From: Wuchereria bancrofti
Taxonomy: Eukaryota; Nematoda; Chromadorea; Rhabditida; Onchocercidae
Reading direction: 5' to 3'
Assembly: GCA_005281725.1 (NCBI GenBank)
Contig: SSBO01000009.1
Span: 3,298,163-3,362,162, forward strand
DNA length: 64,000 nucleotides
Shown: positions 1 to 18,899 of the stretch, piece by piece
How the letters are laid out: the number at the start of each line of letters is the position of its first letter
Position numbering within the stretch: the first letter of the stretch is position 1
Position numbers and translations under genes: made by a program
The notes under the pieces: generated by a model
Told to the model about the DNA's origin: nothing
The model's database searches: none
The model's input: the letters and a program-made list of their open reading frames with translations, nothing else

Positions 1-2345
1 TTGTCATCATAGAAAAGTCTTCTTAAAAATGCCATCATAATAAAATTGCAGCACTTTTTTCTCTATTCTTAAATAAACAGAAAACAATCAAACCAGCTGT
101 TTGCTTTTTAGATACAATATTACCGGAAAAAGAACTCGTCTAATGAGTTACCTTTGTTTAATGGAATCAGGTGGCACATGTAATACACAGGTAGATTATC
201 TATTTTAAAATATTAGTTTGAAGAAGTTTTAAAATTAATCATTGATCTAAGTTATTTTCATTTTATGTCTATTCATACTAGGTTTGGGCAAAATTCGTAA
301 CTTTAATTCTTATCGAATAAGATGAAATGAATTAACGATGTGAAAGAGACGAGAATCTGTTGTCAGCAAAATTATTTCTTATCGTTACAGACTTTATCAA
401 CCACAAATGGTGACGAAAAATGTCGCTTAATACAGCCATGGCTCAAAGGTATGCATCTATATTCTTGGTTCTTTATCATCGATCAGCAACCTTATCCGAT
501 TGGTAAGCAGGCTTTGAACGAAACAACTGCCACACTGATAATTTTGCCACCAAATGATTGCCATAGAGTGTGCTGATAATTGTTTTTAAAATACGCTTCA
601 AATCACTCGAAACATTGAAAACATAAAAGTGAAAGAATAAAATATTTGCAAACACATTCGGTGATAACATTTGTTGAGGGATTTACTGATAATGCAACAT
701 TTTGGCTTACCTAAACACTTGGCTATTTACTCAAAACTATTCCCTAAATCTTATTTCTATGAATTTACTTTCTCTCTTCTTGTCCATTTGCAATGACATA
801 ATTGGATTTTTATGGCACGAAAAATGTTTTAGCTCAAGTTATTTTGGCTAAATACTCTTTAAATTAAAAATGAACTGAAAAGATCAGAGTATCACTCTAA
901 GTGGATACACTTTTTATTAAGTTTCTTTATTTCTGTTGATTCAGTCTAAATTTAAATTTGCTGTCATTTTTATAATTTAAAAAGAAAAAAAAAACTAAAC
1001 AAAACATCTGTCATGCGGTTGTTGCACTGCAAGAAGAAACACTACAAATGAAGAAAAGGTAAAGTAATGAATGAATGCTTCAATGGCAATTTTGCAATGA
1101 ATGTGTAAGGCACTGCAATATTCGTAATAGTAAAGTAACTTACTATTTGTCATAAAGAATATTTTTGCATTGATACTATATCAACCTGAAATATTTGATC
1201 TTTCTTTTCATTTCGTATTTTCATATTTGTTCCATTTATCTTGCATAATTAATTTCTTTAAAATTCTTATGTTAACAAATTACTATTTTCTTCTCTTTTT
1301 CTTTGTTTTATAGTTCTATTTTATTTAAAATCCTTTTTTTCAAATCTTATTCATGTAATTTGATGTTGAAAGAAACAAAATTTATTGATTTGTAGAAATT
1401 TTGGAGTTATTCTGATTATTATTGATAATATAATAGTTATTAATGCATATTCACTTCTATTTTGCTGATTCTTTTCATATTAATTTAATGTTTGATCTTT
1501 TTGATCAAGCAGATCTCATTTCATTCAACTATCAAATATTTATCAAGCTTTTATTTATTTAAATATTTAGTTGCACTGAAAATTTAATTAAATAAAAGGA
1601 CAGAAAATGAAATACTGCAGATTATTAGCTGTGATCTTGTGAACTCTTATGATTTATTCATCTTCTTGCATATTTTTTTATTTGTTCCTTTGTTTATTTC
1701 TATAAATTAATGAGCGAAATAAAAACTTTACTGATAAATTTTTAGATTCTTGGATTTTTCTTGTTTTGAGCATGGCAAAATTTTATTGTATAAAATTGAT
1801 TCTACGAAGTTGCTTCGTTAGATTCTACAACGGAAATCAACGTATCGTCACACACTTCAACATCTTCGTCATTCTTTCATCGCTGTCCTTCATGAAGAGC
1901 CACTGGGCAACAAATGAATTTTAGTGGAAATTCTCAACTCACAAGCAAAAGCAGTAAAAAACCGGTTTTAAAAGAATGAATTACCGGAAAATATGAAATT
2001 TTGTTATTATTGTTGGTGATAACATAGGTACTGTGGGTAATATTAGAGAGGATGAATGGGGATGGTTTGTATAATGGATATTTATGAAAGTGTGGAAGGT
2101 GAAAGAAATGGAAAGGTAAATGGATGGACGCATTAATGAGAAAAATTTGGAGGTGTGACAACGATGTGGACATTGTGAAAAAGTGTGAAATTCGGAAGTG
2201 ATGCGAAAAAGAAAAGAAGAAAATAGCAAGTTGAAAAAAGACTTAAGATTTGTGAAATTTTTTTTTTTCTGAATGGTCTTTTCTAAATTGTGCGACAGAT
2301 AAGTGAGAAATCAAATGGACAGATGGAACTTTTATTTTTTACACT

Positions 2346-2385
2346 GACCAAACAACAAGAACAATTTTTTTGTTGTTGTTTGGTC
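2346..2385. repeat. Inverted repeat with hairpin potential
   Basis: The arm GACCAAACAACAA is followed after a short A/T-rich loop by its reverse complement TTGTTGTTTGGTC. This gives a nearly perfect stem of about 16 bp around a poly-T loop. No open frame accompanies it. It may be a small structured RNA, a cruciform site or a remnant of a miniature transposon; the sequence alone does not decide. Confidence 0.6.
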
Positions 2386-2481
2386 CTTTTACTTCTTTCA
2401 ATTACATTTGAAGAAATTTTGAAATTTTTAGAAAAGAGTAAGCTATGTCGTTAGACTTTAATGAAGCTTTCATAAGGATAA

Positions 2482-2506
2482 GAAGAGAAAAGAGAGAGAG
2501 AGAGAG
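2482..2506. repeat. AG microsatellite
   Basis: Purine-only run ending in about six GA units, in non-coding AT-rich DNA. Confidence 0.8.
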
Positions 2507-3486
2507 TTTTCATGTGTTTGTTAAAATTATGATATGAATGAAATATTCAAAAAATAAAGTTTACACTGTTGAAATAACCTTCTCAGTTCTGATGCTTATC
2601 AGTTTTGATGCTTATTGCAAGATGGATGCGGAAATTTATTAATTATTATCATTGCACATCTTGAAATGAATCGTTAAATCATTTCTACAGCATGTTGAAC
2701 GATCTTTTTTGAGACGGTTGTTGATAAACGAATTATTAACTGTAAGGATTTTAAATCTTTCTATCATGATACTTTTGCATTTCCTCACTTTTTTATTAAG
2801 TAAATTATCGTCTGTTTATTCAAATATATTTATCCCAACGAACTAGGCATCACATCATTTTATCAAATTCATCATATGACACTGGCAGCAATTGTTTAAG
2901 CCATAATTTTTATGCTAACTTACTATATATCAATAAAAGTTAGTATTAGCAATGATATTAATGATGCAGTAAGTAATATTTGCATAAGACACTGATGGTT
3001 TGATTATCTTTACTGTTAATTACCTGTATTATCAAGCATGCGCTAGTGGTATTTTCCGTTTTGTTTACTTTTTTCCTTTGAACTTTCCAAAGAATCGTTT
3101 TTTCTTCTTTTGTAATAAACCTGGTTGCTAGTTATTCAACTAAATCTTTTAATTACAAGATAGTTAAGAATGAAAGATCAATAGAGATAGTTATGAATGC
3201 CTGGTAAGCAGTAATAATTATTGTGTATTTTAGAACAGTAATAGTTTACTATCATTTTATAAATGGTATCAATGCTAAATGACGTAATTACTACACTATT
3301 TTGGTGAGAGCAAAGAATATTTAGTAGTTGCAAAACAATTATTTAATCATTATTAAAATTAGAACAAATTTCTGCAAAATTATTGTGCATATTATTAGTT
3401 CTTTAAATAGTTTTGAAAGTGAATTAAATGAGCGCTCCAACAAAATCAAAAAGTGTCTTAATTGGTCACTGTGACTGACGCCGAAC

Positions 3487-3946
3487 TCTTATCATCAACA
3501 TTTATGTGTAAAGGAAGTATTATGGTCCTGCATAAGCATTTATTGCAGCATAACGGGTCCATCGATTCAGTGATATGATAAGGAGTCAGACGTTATCATT
3601 GCTTTATTGCTAACACTGCGACGATGAAAACGTTCTTCACTTCCATATGACAGAGTCTTTTGTAGTTTCTTTAATACATTCTCTAATTAATTTCTGCCCT
3701 CGAAACATTATGTAATTTTTGAAAGGTTATCAGAGAGGTAAACTACTGACCACACACCGTACGATATGCATTTGGTGAATGGTTGTCTACCGGTGATAAT
3801 GATGATAATTTGTGATGAAATGCTTGTAATGAAAAAAGCCTAAGCATATTCTAAATGTCATTTGATGTTTGTTGAAATTCCACGATGAAACCATCTTCGT
3901 TTCTGGTGACCAGCTGCTTATCAGTATGGGATGATGACATTATCAG
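3487..3946. promoter_or_regulatory. Cluster of GATA-factor core sites
   Basis: Within about 460 bp there are at least nine GATA/TATC cores. They include CTTATCA near 3488, TGATATGATAAGG near 3571-3583, TTATCA near 3593 and 3727, TGATAATGATGATAAT near 3793-3808, CTTATCAG near 3917 and ATTATCAG near 3939. The segment is more complex and GC-richer than its surroundings and lacks a sustained frame. In nematodes, endodermal GATA factors bind TGATAA cores, and the next gene downstream is a FoxA gut/pharynx regulator, so an enhancer role is plausible but inferred. GATA cores are also frequent by chance in AT-rich DNA. Confidence 0.3.
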
Positions 3947-5370
3947 TTGAAATGAGTGACACAGTCTGCTCCTTCACTTATGCACTTGCCATATCAAAAG
4001 CTTACAGCAATCAAACCATTTTTGCCACCTTTTTCTTCACGATTTTTTTATTAATTCGTTTGTAATTAAAAAATTTTTACGACCGAAAGTTTAATAATAT
4101 TTTAATTTGAATTGTGATAAATGAAATGGGTGAAATCACTGTAAACGAAATGTCAATGTAAAGTGTTAAGTAACAATTTGAACAATATACAATTTGATGA
4201 AAAAGAAAACTAGGAGTAGTTTTTTTCTACAATTTCGCTTACTAAAATATTCTGACAATACGAAAACACCAAATGATAAGAGTCATTAATTAACAAATAA
4301 CTATCGTAAAATGTTGCATTTCCGTGAAGATGGATGGAATTTGTTTTACCGACTTAACAAAAGCACTCATTCCAGTTGGGTCAACTTCAATTCTGCTGTC
4401 CAATTTTGATCTTCTTTAACAACCTGCAATATCGGTCACCCAAAATTTAGTAGCCAATAGTAGTGGGAAATAGTTCTGAGAAGCACCACTGACACGAACT
4501 GTGGATGACATCTTTCAGTAACTTTTCTTTCAGTAATCACTCGTCGTACCAATCATATTTTATATTCCTTTCTCATTTTCTCACTATTTCCCATCTTCCA
4601 ACTAATTCCAGTTTTCTTGATTAAATATCCGATATTTGATGAGAAAAATATCAACTATATGCCATATGCAGCTGATAATTGATTGATTAATTATTTTCGT
4701 AGAATCAATTTTTCCTCAATTTCAAATTTTAAAATTTACTCAGTCATAACAATATCTTACCAGATGAAGTTGTAACTGTACAAAACATTAAGCTAGTACC
4801 GAAAATATCACCAGAACTTATGCATTCCTAAACTAACGATGGCCTTTGACCTCATCAGGAATGAGCACCTGAAGAATTGTATAAATGAAAGAAGGTTCTG
4901 TTGTGCATTTATTGTGAACTCATATTTCTCCATCCACCCCTTCATATATTAGTTATTTAATTAATAAAGCGCTATTAAGTTCTCTAACCATATAAATATT
5001 TACACTGATTATTAAAAGTTTCTTACTTAGAGGAAATTGAAATATGTTTAATCAATTAGTTTAGGTCGTGAAACTAAAGTGTCATCATTGATCGAAATGA
5101 ATTTCTTTGTCATTTTCAATGTGTATTTCTTCTAGAATTAGAAAGTGAAAGATATATGCGTTGTATTAATTAGAATGTCAAAAATTAATTTCTAATTACA
5201 TTTTGATTCCAACTTAAGATTTTAGAATTTGCAGGAATTATTTCTTTTGTCAAATAATTCATCCCTTAAATTGTTCATTTATGCATTACATATGATGAGA
5301 ATGCGTACTAATGATGATGAGATGAAAGTAAATTACAGTAGAACCGGAAATTACTTAATGAAGAATAGTT

Positions 5371-5410
5371 AGGAGAAAGAGAGAGAGAAAAAAAAAGAGA
5401 AAAGAAGAAA
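5371..5410. repeat. Purine-rich GA/A tract
   Basis: About 40 bases of almost only A and G (GAGAGAGAG then A-rich). It is simple sequence in non-coding DNA. Confidence 0.7.
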
Positions 5411-8400
5411 CTGTTAAGTAAAGAATTACTTGTACAAATAAAGTGAAGTAATTTGACAGGAGGAGAGATTAATTGCATGTAATGCCAACTATTACAATTA
5501 TAGTCATTATGCTTGACTCTTTGCGCTGTACACATTTTGACATTTTATTCACTCATTATTACAAGTACTTATTTATATTAAATAAGAAATGAATTATCTC
5601 TGTAAGCAACTGAAAATGATTTTAGAATTTGACGAAACAGTCTCCAATCATTTTATTAGTACATTTAAGTACTATTTTGTTATAACTATTTTGAGAATCT
5701 GGCTAGTTTAGTTTATATCGAGAATCCCTGTTTAAAGCTTTAAATATTTTACTAAGAGTGGAATATTGGTAAGGTCTTCATTTGGCCCTTAATGTGATAT
5801 GTTAAGAGTACTTTAATGCACTAATTAAATCCGCTCTAGCTATAAACGTTCATTGTTATTTGTCCTTATTGAAATTTATTTATTAGAATGGGCAAACAAA
5901 AAAAAAGTGGTTTTTAATTTGAAAAATGTAAAAAATTTTGAAGAACGTTGAAATATGAGAAGTAAGGTAGTTGTCTAGGAAATTTTCGAAATTATTTTTT
6001 CAACTAGAAATATCGTTTCATAACATTTTTACATTTTAACCAAATTTCAGCTGATGTAAGTAACCCTTAACTTGTGATTTTTATATCAAAGTATTCTTTC
6101 GGAAACTGATACGACATCTTTGAAGGACACCTGTCGGAAGAAAGGTAAAGAATGAGTGCCTCTGCATTTTACTGTTACCATAATGTAAACATTCCTTCAC
6201 AATTTGTTGAAAATTGATTTTTGAAGAGAAACAGTGAGAACATTCTTGCAAAATAGAATTGCTAGAATTTAACATTGTCCAGAAATTTTACCGCATTGAA
6301 CTTTATATCTCTCCTGTATACCGCAATGATCGGATTACTCATTTATTGCAAATCCTACCTTTTTAGTTTAAATTCCTTGTGATACATATTTCTTTAGACT
6401 TCAACTGACCAAACTTAACAATCAGTTTATTATTTAGTACGATTTGTTGGAATTTAGCAAGAAACATATTAAAATTTCAGACGTATAACATTAAAATAGC
6501 TAATTCTTGACCAGTACAGGGATGTAGAAGGAAAATGAAAGTGAATAGAATTTTTCCGTAAATACTACTATAATGTAAAGTTTATACTCTGTAAGAGCTA
6601 TTCGATGACCCCAATGAACATAGCAGTACATCTACCTACTTCAATTACTTATATTCTCACGATACCCTGATGCTTTGGTACTATCTCATCCGGCAAACAG
6701 CAATAAGAACTCTTCGCCACCTTAAGTAGACCCTCTACAAATTGTTTTTCCACAAATCTTGAAGTTAAAGTATTTCCTCCAATTAACTATGAGTTTGTTT
6801 ATCAGTCATATTTTTAACGATTGATCAAATCAGCTTACTGAGTTACAGTATTCCGTTCACCACACAAAATGTGAAATGTTTTGAAGAAAACGAGTCAATG
6901 CTTATTTTCTACTTCAATTTCAGGATATTTGGAAAACAAAATTGATGAAGTGAATAATAAAAATAATAACAAGTATACCTCTCTTAACTCTTTAACTTTG
7001 TGAAATCGTATTTCTTAAGTACCCAATGTCACTTCAAATTCTGAAATTATTGCTAACTATAAAAGCTTTTTCGTGATTTCAAAGCAATCTACCATAGTTT
7101 TCAGATCTTCTAATTAACATGAATATAATTTATCATCCATTTAACATATATTTGTTTTTATGTATCTTTTGTGCAGTAAGAAAGGGGTATGACTAATGTC
7201 AAATTTGCAGCTGCTTTGAATTTAGTTATATTGTGCTTTTCAATTCATAAACTCATCTTAATTGAAAACCTAGTATTTTTTGAGCTAAGCAACATCTAAT
7301 TTTATTCGCACTTGGACAATAGAAATTTTAACTTTTCTTCAACCGTTTTCATGTAAATTTAATGATTATTAAATATGATAACACTTATGTAACATTGTTG
7401 GATAACGTCATGATTAACTAAAAACAGTTTTAAAACTTCATTCCACTTTTCACTTTCTAGTTTAAATTTAACTTTCTAATTTAAATTTAGCAAGCTTTGC
7501 AGATTTGATGGATCATTACAGTATAGCAATAGATTACTTCCATTGATACTATACCAACAGATCGATTATTAAATCTAAAATGCAAAATGGAAAAGTGACT
7601 AATCATATTCTAATGACTTTAGGACTGTTTTGTATATACTTCTTCCAGCCTATACAACTGATATTATCGTATGTATTATGTATTTTCATAAGCTTGAATT
7701 TAAAAATTTAGATTTAAAAACAAAAAGAAAGAAGAACAGGAAGTTAAGTATCATACATTTCGTCTAGTGTACATTCATGAAGTTAATTCCACATTATTGT
7801 CCAATAACTCCAATAAATCACAAATCTCGAGTTGCTATATGCTGAAGGAATAAGTGTATAAAACATTTACTTAATCATTCGTATGATCACTTTAAAGAAG
7901 GGAAGGAGAAATATTGAAAAATATTACATTTTTATTTTCCAAAAAAATTTTTCAAATCTTTTTATCAAGAAATTTAGCGATATTGCCAAACAAAAAAAAA
8001 AAATAAAGCCAAGAAAAATGTATAAAAATAGAGTGAAATATATTTCTGGACAATTATTCGTAAGTAAAATACTTCACAAAATTGAAAAAAACAAATTCCT
8101 TCCTAAATTTATATTAATTTAATTTAATGCTAAAAATTAGAAAAAAAATATCCTCAACAAATGCTAAGAATTTTGTGATACTTCATCAATTTTCATTATT
8201 AAATTTAAATCTGATCGATTTCCTTTTTTCTCATAGTCTTTCTTTTTTCTTTTTTTCGAAATGATCAAGTCGTATGAAAATGCTCATTCGAGGAAAATTT
8301 AGTGATATCGTATTTGGGCGGTACCATCCACTCTTTCTACATTTGTCAATTGCTCCTCCCTTCATTCTTCCATTCATCATACCATCCTATCAATGACATG

Positions 8401-8731
8401 TGTCGCATGACAATTACTTACTTACTTATCTACTATCTTACTCGACATTTACTATTAAATTTATCAACTTTTATTTTCTTCTAAATTTTTCTTAGTTAAA
8501 ATTAACTCAATGAAAAATAATAACCCGGAGCATATATTACATATCATTAGGATTAACATGAAATCATTTACCTGAAGATTAATTAAGCAGTCAGTTATAC
8601 TTCTTAACATTTTACTCTCTACCTTTAATTAATTTAATGGTAGAAATTTTTGCGCGATAATATGAAGCTCATTGGAATGCTTCAATAACATTGGCTTCAT
8701 TCCTACTCCTTTCTTATTAGTACCGCTGGGA

Positions 8732-8762
8732 CAGAGAGAGAGGGAGAGAGAGGGAGAGAAAA
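8732..8762. repeat. AG/AGGG purine repeat
   Basis: Repeated AGAGAGAGGG units form a pure purine tract in non-coding DNA. Confidence 0.7.
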
Positions 8763-8853
8763 GCTAAACTAGCTAATGATTGTCAACGTTTTCAATGTTT
8801 GTTCAACTGCTTCAAAAGCGCTTTAGTGATGGTAATAGTTTTCATTGTCGATA

Positions 8854-8965
8854 CCATCCGATCCATTCGATCTATCCGATCTATCCATCCATCCGATTCA
8901 TTCGATCCATCTATCCATCAATTCGTACCTCTACCGCCCTTTATTCATTCATCCATCCAATCACT
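8854..8965. repeat. Degenerate ATCC / ATTCGATC tandem repeat
   Basis: Imperfect tandem copies of ATCC, ATCCGATC and ATTCGATCC run across about 70-110 bp. The apparent open frames here (rich in Ile, Ser, Pro, His) are by-products of the repeat and are not genes. Confidence 0.75.
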
Positions 8966-10534
8966 TGATCTCAGTAATAGCGTCATGTAAACTTTTCTTA
9001 TCTACATAGCAAATTTTAGGGTTACTTATTTAAGCAGCTGTTATAGCTTATTCTCTGATATCAAAAATTATTTTGAACGTTTGTTTTGAATGAAAGAAAA
9101 CTACCGCTCATCTTTAGACGAGAAGTTTAATCATGTCATTCTCATGCTTAAATTATTTTTATAATAGTAGCATTCTCTAATTTTTAATTTTTGAAACTTT
9201 TATAAATCTAAATTTGTGATTTTTTAATTTTTTTGATATTCTATCCTTTACTCTTGTTATATTTGTAATGAGAATAAATTTCGAGTTTTTTGATCTTAAA
9301 GTGGTTCTGAATTTTAGGGATTAAAAAATTATAGAATGCGAAACAGATAGTTTTCAGGACAGCAAACTGGCAAAATTCAGTTTTATTTAGCGCAATTCGT
9401 TGTTAGTAGTGCAAATTTTATGTAGGTATATAATTGCACCAAGTGTTAACGCAGAAATGATTATTTTTTATTGGTAGATCCAGAATTGACAGATTGTTGA
9501 TCCATTATGACCGTTTATCATAATGAGTTAATTAGTGCATTTCGCTTCAGTCACAATTATTTACCTGAATATTTATATTTCTGATATTCATTGTACACTT
9601 TAGGCATAAATTTTTTTCAAATTTGAACATTTGCAATTCTCAACCTTTTAATTTATCATCGGATCCATAAATTTTATTTCCTTTTCTGGGGGGTCCTCTC
9701 ATGTCTGTCTCAAAATTAACTTCCATTCTTATAAAATGTATATTTCTGTGAAAAACAGATTTACTTAAGTTCTATTGAATTTCATTTCTTTGCCGCTATT
9801 TTTTGGAATATTGAAAAAAATCGATGTGATTAAGGCTGCCTGCTAATACTTACCCTGTCAGAGAACAAATATTTGATTTGGTTATGACAATATGATATCT
9901 TATTTGTACAAAAAATCATTTGTTTATATATTTATGTAGTGAAAGGTGAGAAATGAATACAAAATTAAAAAGAGTACTCATTATGAATCGTATGATTATA
10001 TCAAGATCTGATGGGTAGTCCTATGTCACAATTTAGTTGCCAGTTTTAATTAGTTGCTAAAAACAATTTACTTTGATTCGTTTGTTAAAGAAAATAACTC
10101 TTTTCTAATCTGTTTGAAAAACTATATGTAAAAGTCCAACAAAATTTTAACAAAGCGGAAAACTATTATGATTCAATTAATATAGTTCATTTCATGCATC
10201 ATCAAGAAAAGAAAATATTAATTTTCAAGTTCATTTTTCATAGTTCCAGCTTTTTGTTAAAGAAATGGAAATAAGAAGTAATGAAATTCTTTAGACCATA
10301 ATTTTGTTTTGAATTCAGTTCAGTTCACTATTTTTCATTTTATCTCCCCATCTATTTGCATTCAGAACCAACGAATCTATCTGTGTAGTCTTATACTGCA
10401 TTGATAAAGATAAACTGTTTCAAATGATAAGAGAATCCATAGAATCGTAGATCCATAAATATAATAGAAACTGATTCTCTCAATTCTACTTAAAAATTGT
10501 GGTTACCGTATTTTTGCTTTTAGATATATGAGAA

Positions 10535-10585
10535 TGTGTGCACAGGTGTGTATGTGTGTGTATGTATGCATGTGTGTGGGTGGTG
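10535..10585. repeat. TG/CA microsatellite
   Basis: Interrupted (TG)n/(GTAT)n tract followed by GGTGGTGG. Polymorphic-type simple repeat in non-coding DNA. Confidence 0.8.
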
Positions 10586-10764
10586 GTAGTGCTTGTAAGT
10601 AAGTTTCTCAAATCGCTCAATTACAGATTTCAATGAGTCACTCGAGAATGACGAGAAAGTTTCTTTTCTGTAATCTTGACCAAGATAGAATGTGTAACTA
10701 GTTGGATAGACTTCTTCATTCCTCATCGCTGTCAACGCTGTCACCACTGTCACCATCTTCTCAG

Positions 10765-10810
10765 TCTGTCGATATTACCGTGGAAGAGTGTCTGCAAGCT
10801 TCCGATACCT
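10765..10810 (+). other. Weak candidate upstream exon of the forkhead gene
   Basis: A 46-base segment is bounded by a good acceptor (TCTTCTCAG) and a strong donor (T|GTACGT). One frame reads SVDITVEECLQASDT and ends in phase 1. That phase matches a strong acceptor at 12,559 (TTTCTACAG) that opens the first clear forkhead exon two bases before the AGT codon. The local block has more balanced base composition than its flanks. No start codon was found for this frame (an in-frame TAG lies upstream at 10,699). It could be an internal exon, a non-coding exon or coincidence, and the opposite strand is also open here. Confidence 0.25.
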
Positions 10811-12590
10811 GTACGTATCATTTATATGCTCTCTGTATGTGTCCGTCTGTGCCATTCTTTCCGACTAGCTTTATTAGCTGTACAAATAGGAACTAAGGTA
10901 GGCGGTATAGGAGACCCTTTAGAAATGACAGTACAGTCTGCACAACAAAGCTTCTATCTGAGATCAGTTGTCAACCATTTCCTCATCTTCCGCTTCATCG
11001 ACAAGTCATATAGATTTATCAACTTTCAACCTTTTGTAATGTCATATTTACTTTCAAGCTGCTTTACTTTCATTTCATTTCATCCTCATTTAATTTGTCA
11101 TTTCAACCCTCTTTAATCAGTATTATCAGTGAATGATGTCTAAAAGCTTCCAATATTTGTATTTCTCAAATTTATGTATCTTCAATTTAATGTCAAATCT
11201 TTGGCCATTTTTATTACTAACACTCTTTTCATCTTTTTCGTTCTTTGGTTGGAACCAGACAAGTGTTAAATGTATCATCTCTGATCCACTTCAGGTGTTC
11301 AAATTTTCTTGAAATAGTTTTAGTAACCACCAGTTGTTTTCTAGTCATCTATAAGGTATCCGGCACTTTAGCAATAAAATATTCATAAAAAAGGTAAATA
11401 TCTGATAGTGATTTCAATTTGCTATGTTCTGTTTACCAATTCAACACCAGAAACTGATGAAATGATAATATTGACATTTCACCTCTGTCTTTCCGTATTT
11501 GCTTTTGACATATTAACGTGCGTCATTTCGTTTTAAGTAACTAATATTGATTCGTGTCGTGTTCCAATTATTAATTGAAAAAAATCAGGAAATCAGTGTT
11601 GCATAAATTTTACGTTTCTTCAATGCTATTATAAAAGAACTTATCATAATCATTAACACTTAACAGATGGTATTGATTAGAAAAATTTCACGTCCTCCTG
11701 AACTTTTCTTACCCCGTTTTGACAACAATAAGTTTAGATCATTTAATTTTTAAGATCTAAGTATTTTATAACAGGTTTCTATACATTAATTTTTGAATGC
11801 GTTTAATATTTAACAGCAATTCGTATCTTATTAATTAAACATCTACGATAGGTAAATTTAGACAAGCTAAAAAAGATTGAGTTTGAGAAATTGAAGAAAA
11901 AAATCATTTTCTTTTTTTACTTTTTAAATGCATCTCTCTTATTACATACTAACAAAAAGAGAAGTCGCAATGAAATAATCATTTCAACAAGGTGGATCGA
12001 ATAAGAATGTCACAGATACGGTATAAAAATGATGCCTTTTTTTTTCCGCAATATAATCCTTTCGTTCAGCTCCTACTCTCCCATCTTACTTTTCTCTCTC
12101 TATCTATCTCTCTCCTTATTCTTTTATTCCTTTTTTCTTTTTATTAAAGTTGACAGTAATAGTAAAGGAAGGTGAGAAAAGTAGTATTCACAATAGAAAT
12201 GCATCATAAATTTATATGCCCATTATTGAAAAGATGCAAAGTAGAAAGATGTATTTATGACATTGAATTCTGTTATCGGAACGATACGATAAGGCTTTTA
12301 TACAGACTTTTTGATTTTTGATTTTTATTCTTACCATAAAATTTGTTATGATCATTTGGCTGATGATAATTTTACAGTTATATAAAAAAGTTCATGAAAT
12401 TTCGTTTTTTTTTTCCCTTTTTCTTTTTAATTTGATACATTATCTTTTTAGAGAATTTCATATAACTTAATAATGTTAGTAATAAAATTTTGTAGAAATT
12501 TAAAACGGTGAATAAGTGGCAAAACTGGAGTCGGCAAACGTATTTGGTCTTTCTACAGCTAGTACCTCATCGGTTAGCAGTGCAGCTAAT

Positions 12591-17831
<5,241 letters not shown>

Positions 17832-18872
17832 AAGGAGCTTAAAAGAAAAAGATTAAAGGATGTGGAAACGAGAAGAAAGATTATAATTTAATAGTAGTGC
17901 CTCATCTCAACAACTGGTCACTTATGATTGATCCAAATATTCGCGATTTCATTTGTAAACATAATTTGTTGTATATTTTTGTAAAATGTTGTTAGGTATT
18001 TATATTCGCAATTCTTTAATTTTTCTTTTTCACTGAAATGATTCGAATGCATGCGATAAATTCCAGTTCAATTAATTATTCACTTTTTTATTTTTTATTA
18101 CTTTTTTTTGAATATCACTTGAAAGTTCAAACAATTTGACGGTAGTTTTTTACGAATTTCACTCATTATATTTATTTATGATGCCTTAATCATTTCTCAT
18201 TTCACCAGTATCTTTCGAATCAAATTTTGACCTACCGTATACTTTTGACCTGATATAGGAGATAAAATGAATGAATGAAAATTCATATTTAAACCATCTT
18301 TATGTTTATTCAAATTTTCCAAGGAAAAGTCGATTCTAAAAGTTAGCAATGTGACAACAAAACATTTAACTGTGATATATTTGCTTGACTAATGAAACAA
18401 ATTTGCTTGTATGTAATACCACCATTATTACTTTATCGATTTATTTTTCCTGCAAACTTCATATTTCTTTCGTCCAAAAATCTCTCGAGAAATATTTTCT
18501 GCACCATCCTTTTTATTATTTTATTTTTCTGATTAATATTTTGAGTAATTTCAAGATTTCTGAATTTGAAAAATAGCGGGATAAGAGAAGAATGAGTGAT
18601 CATTATAATTACTTAGTTTACCAGAAATGTTTAGTTATTCCTGCAATACATTTTTTGGACTCACAAATATATCAGTAAAATGGCCAAACAGTAGCTTTTC
18701 AAAACTAATTAGTTAATATAAAATCATATCCATTTATTGAAATCATGGATTAAACTTTTCCTCCTCAAATTAAATAAATACTAATTTAACTTTGAATTTG
18801 TTCAAATTAATAGACTTTAAGTTCGATTAAATCAAAAGTTTTGTGACCAATTTTCGTTTTGCCATTTAGTTG

Positions 18873-18899
18873 CATACATATATATATATACACACACAC
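18873..18899. repeat. (TA)n(CA)n microsatellite
   Basis: ATACATATATATATATACACACACACC: a compound dinucleotide repeat in the forkhead 3' flank. Confidence 0.85.

Larger units (their letters stand above)
1..12558. other. Long AT-rich region upstream of the forkhead gene, no confident gene
   Basis: I see no convincing protein gene in this 12.5 kb. Open frames of 60-80 codons occur on both strands but are low-complexity, rich in F, I, S and K, and lack partner exons. Blocks of higher base complexity stand out at about 1,800-1,925, 3,460-3,960 and 10,620-11,010; they could be enhancers or untranslated or alternative first exons of the downstream forkhead gene. The rest is simple-sequence runs and AT-rich DNA. 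The region is probably the 5' regulatory domain or first introns of that gene, an inference from position only. Confidence 0.5.

Noticed and set aside
1800..1925. More complex block that reads open in short frames on both strands
   Set aside because: All frames are broken within 45 codons and no exon pair with matching phase was found. Kept only as a comment on composition.
340..2229. Several 60-80-codon open frames on both strands
   Set aside because: Low-complexity composition, no splice partners and overlapping frames on both strands. They look like chance frames in AT-rich DNA.
8780..8990. Two overlapping plus-strand frames rich in Ile, Ser, Pro and His
   Set aside because: They are produced by the ATCC-type tandem repeat.
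10520..10756. Minus-strand frame of 78 codons
   Set aside because: Half of it is the TG/CA microsatellite (His/Thr repeats), with no partner exon.
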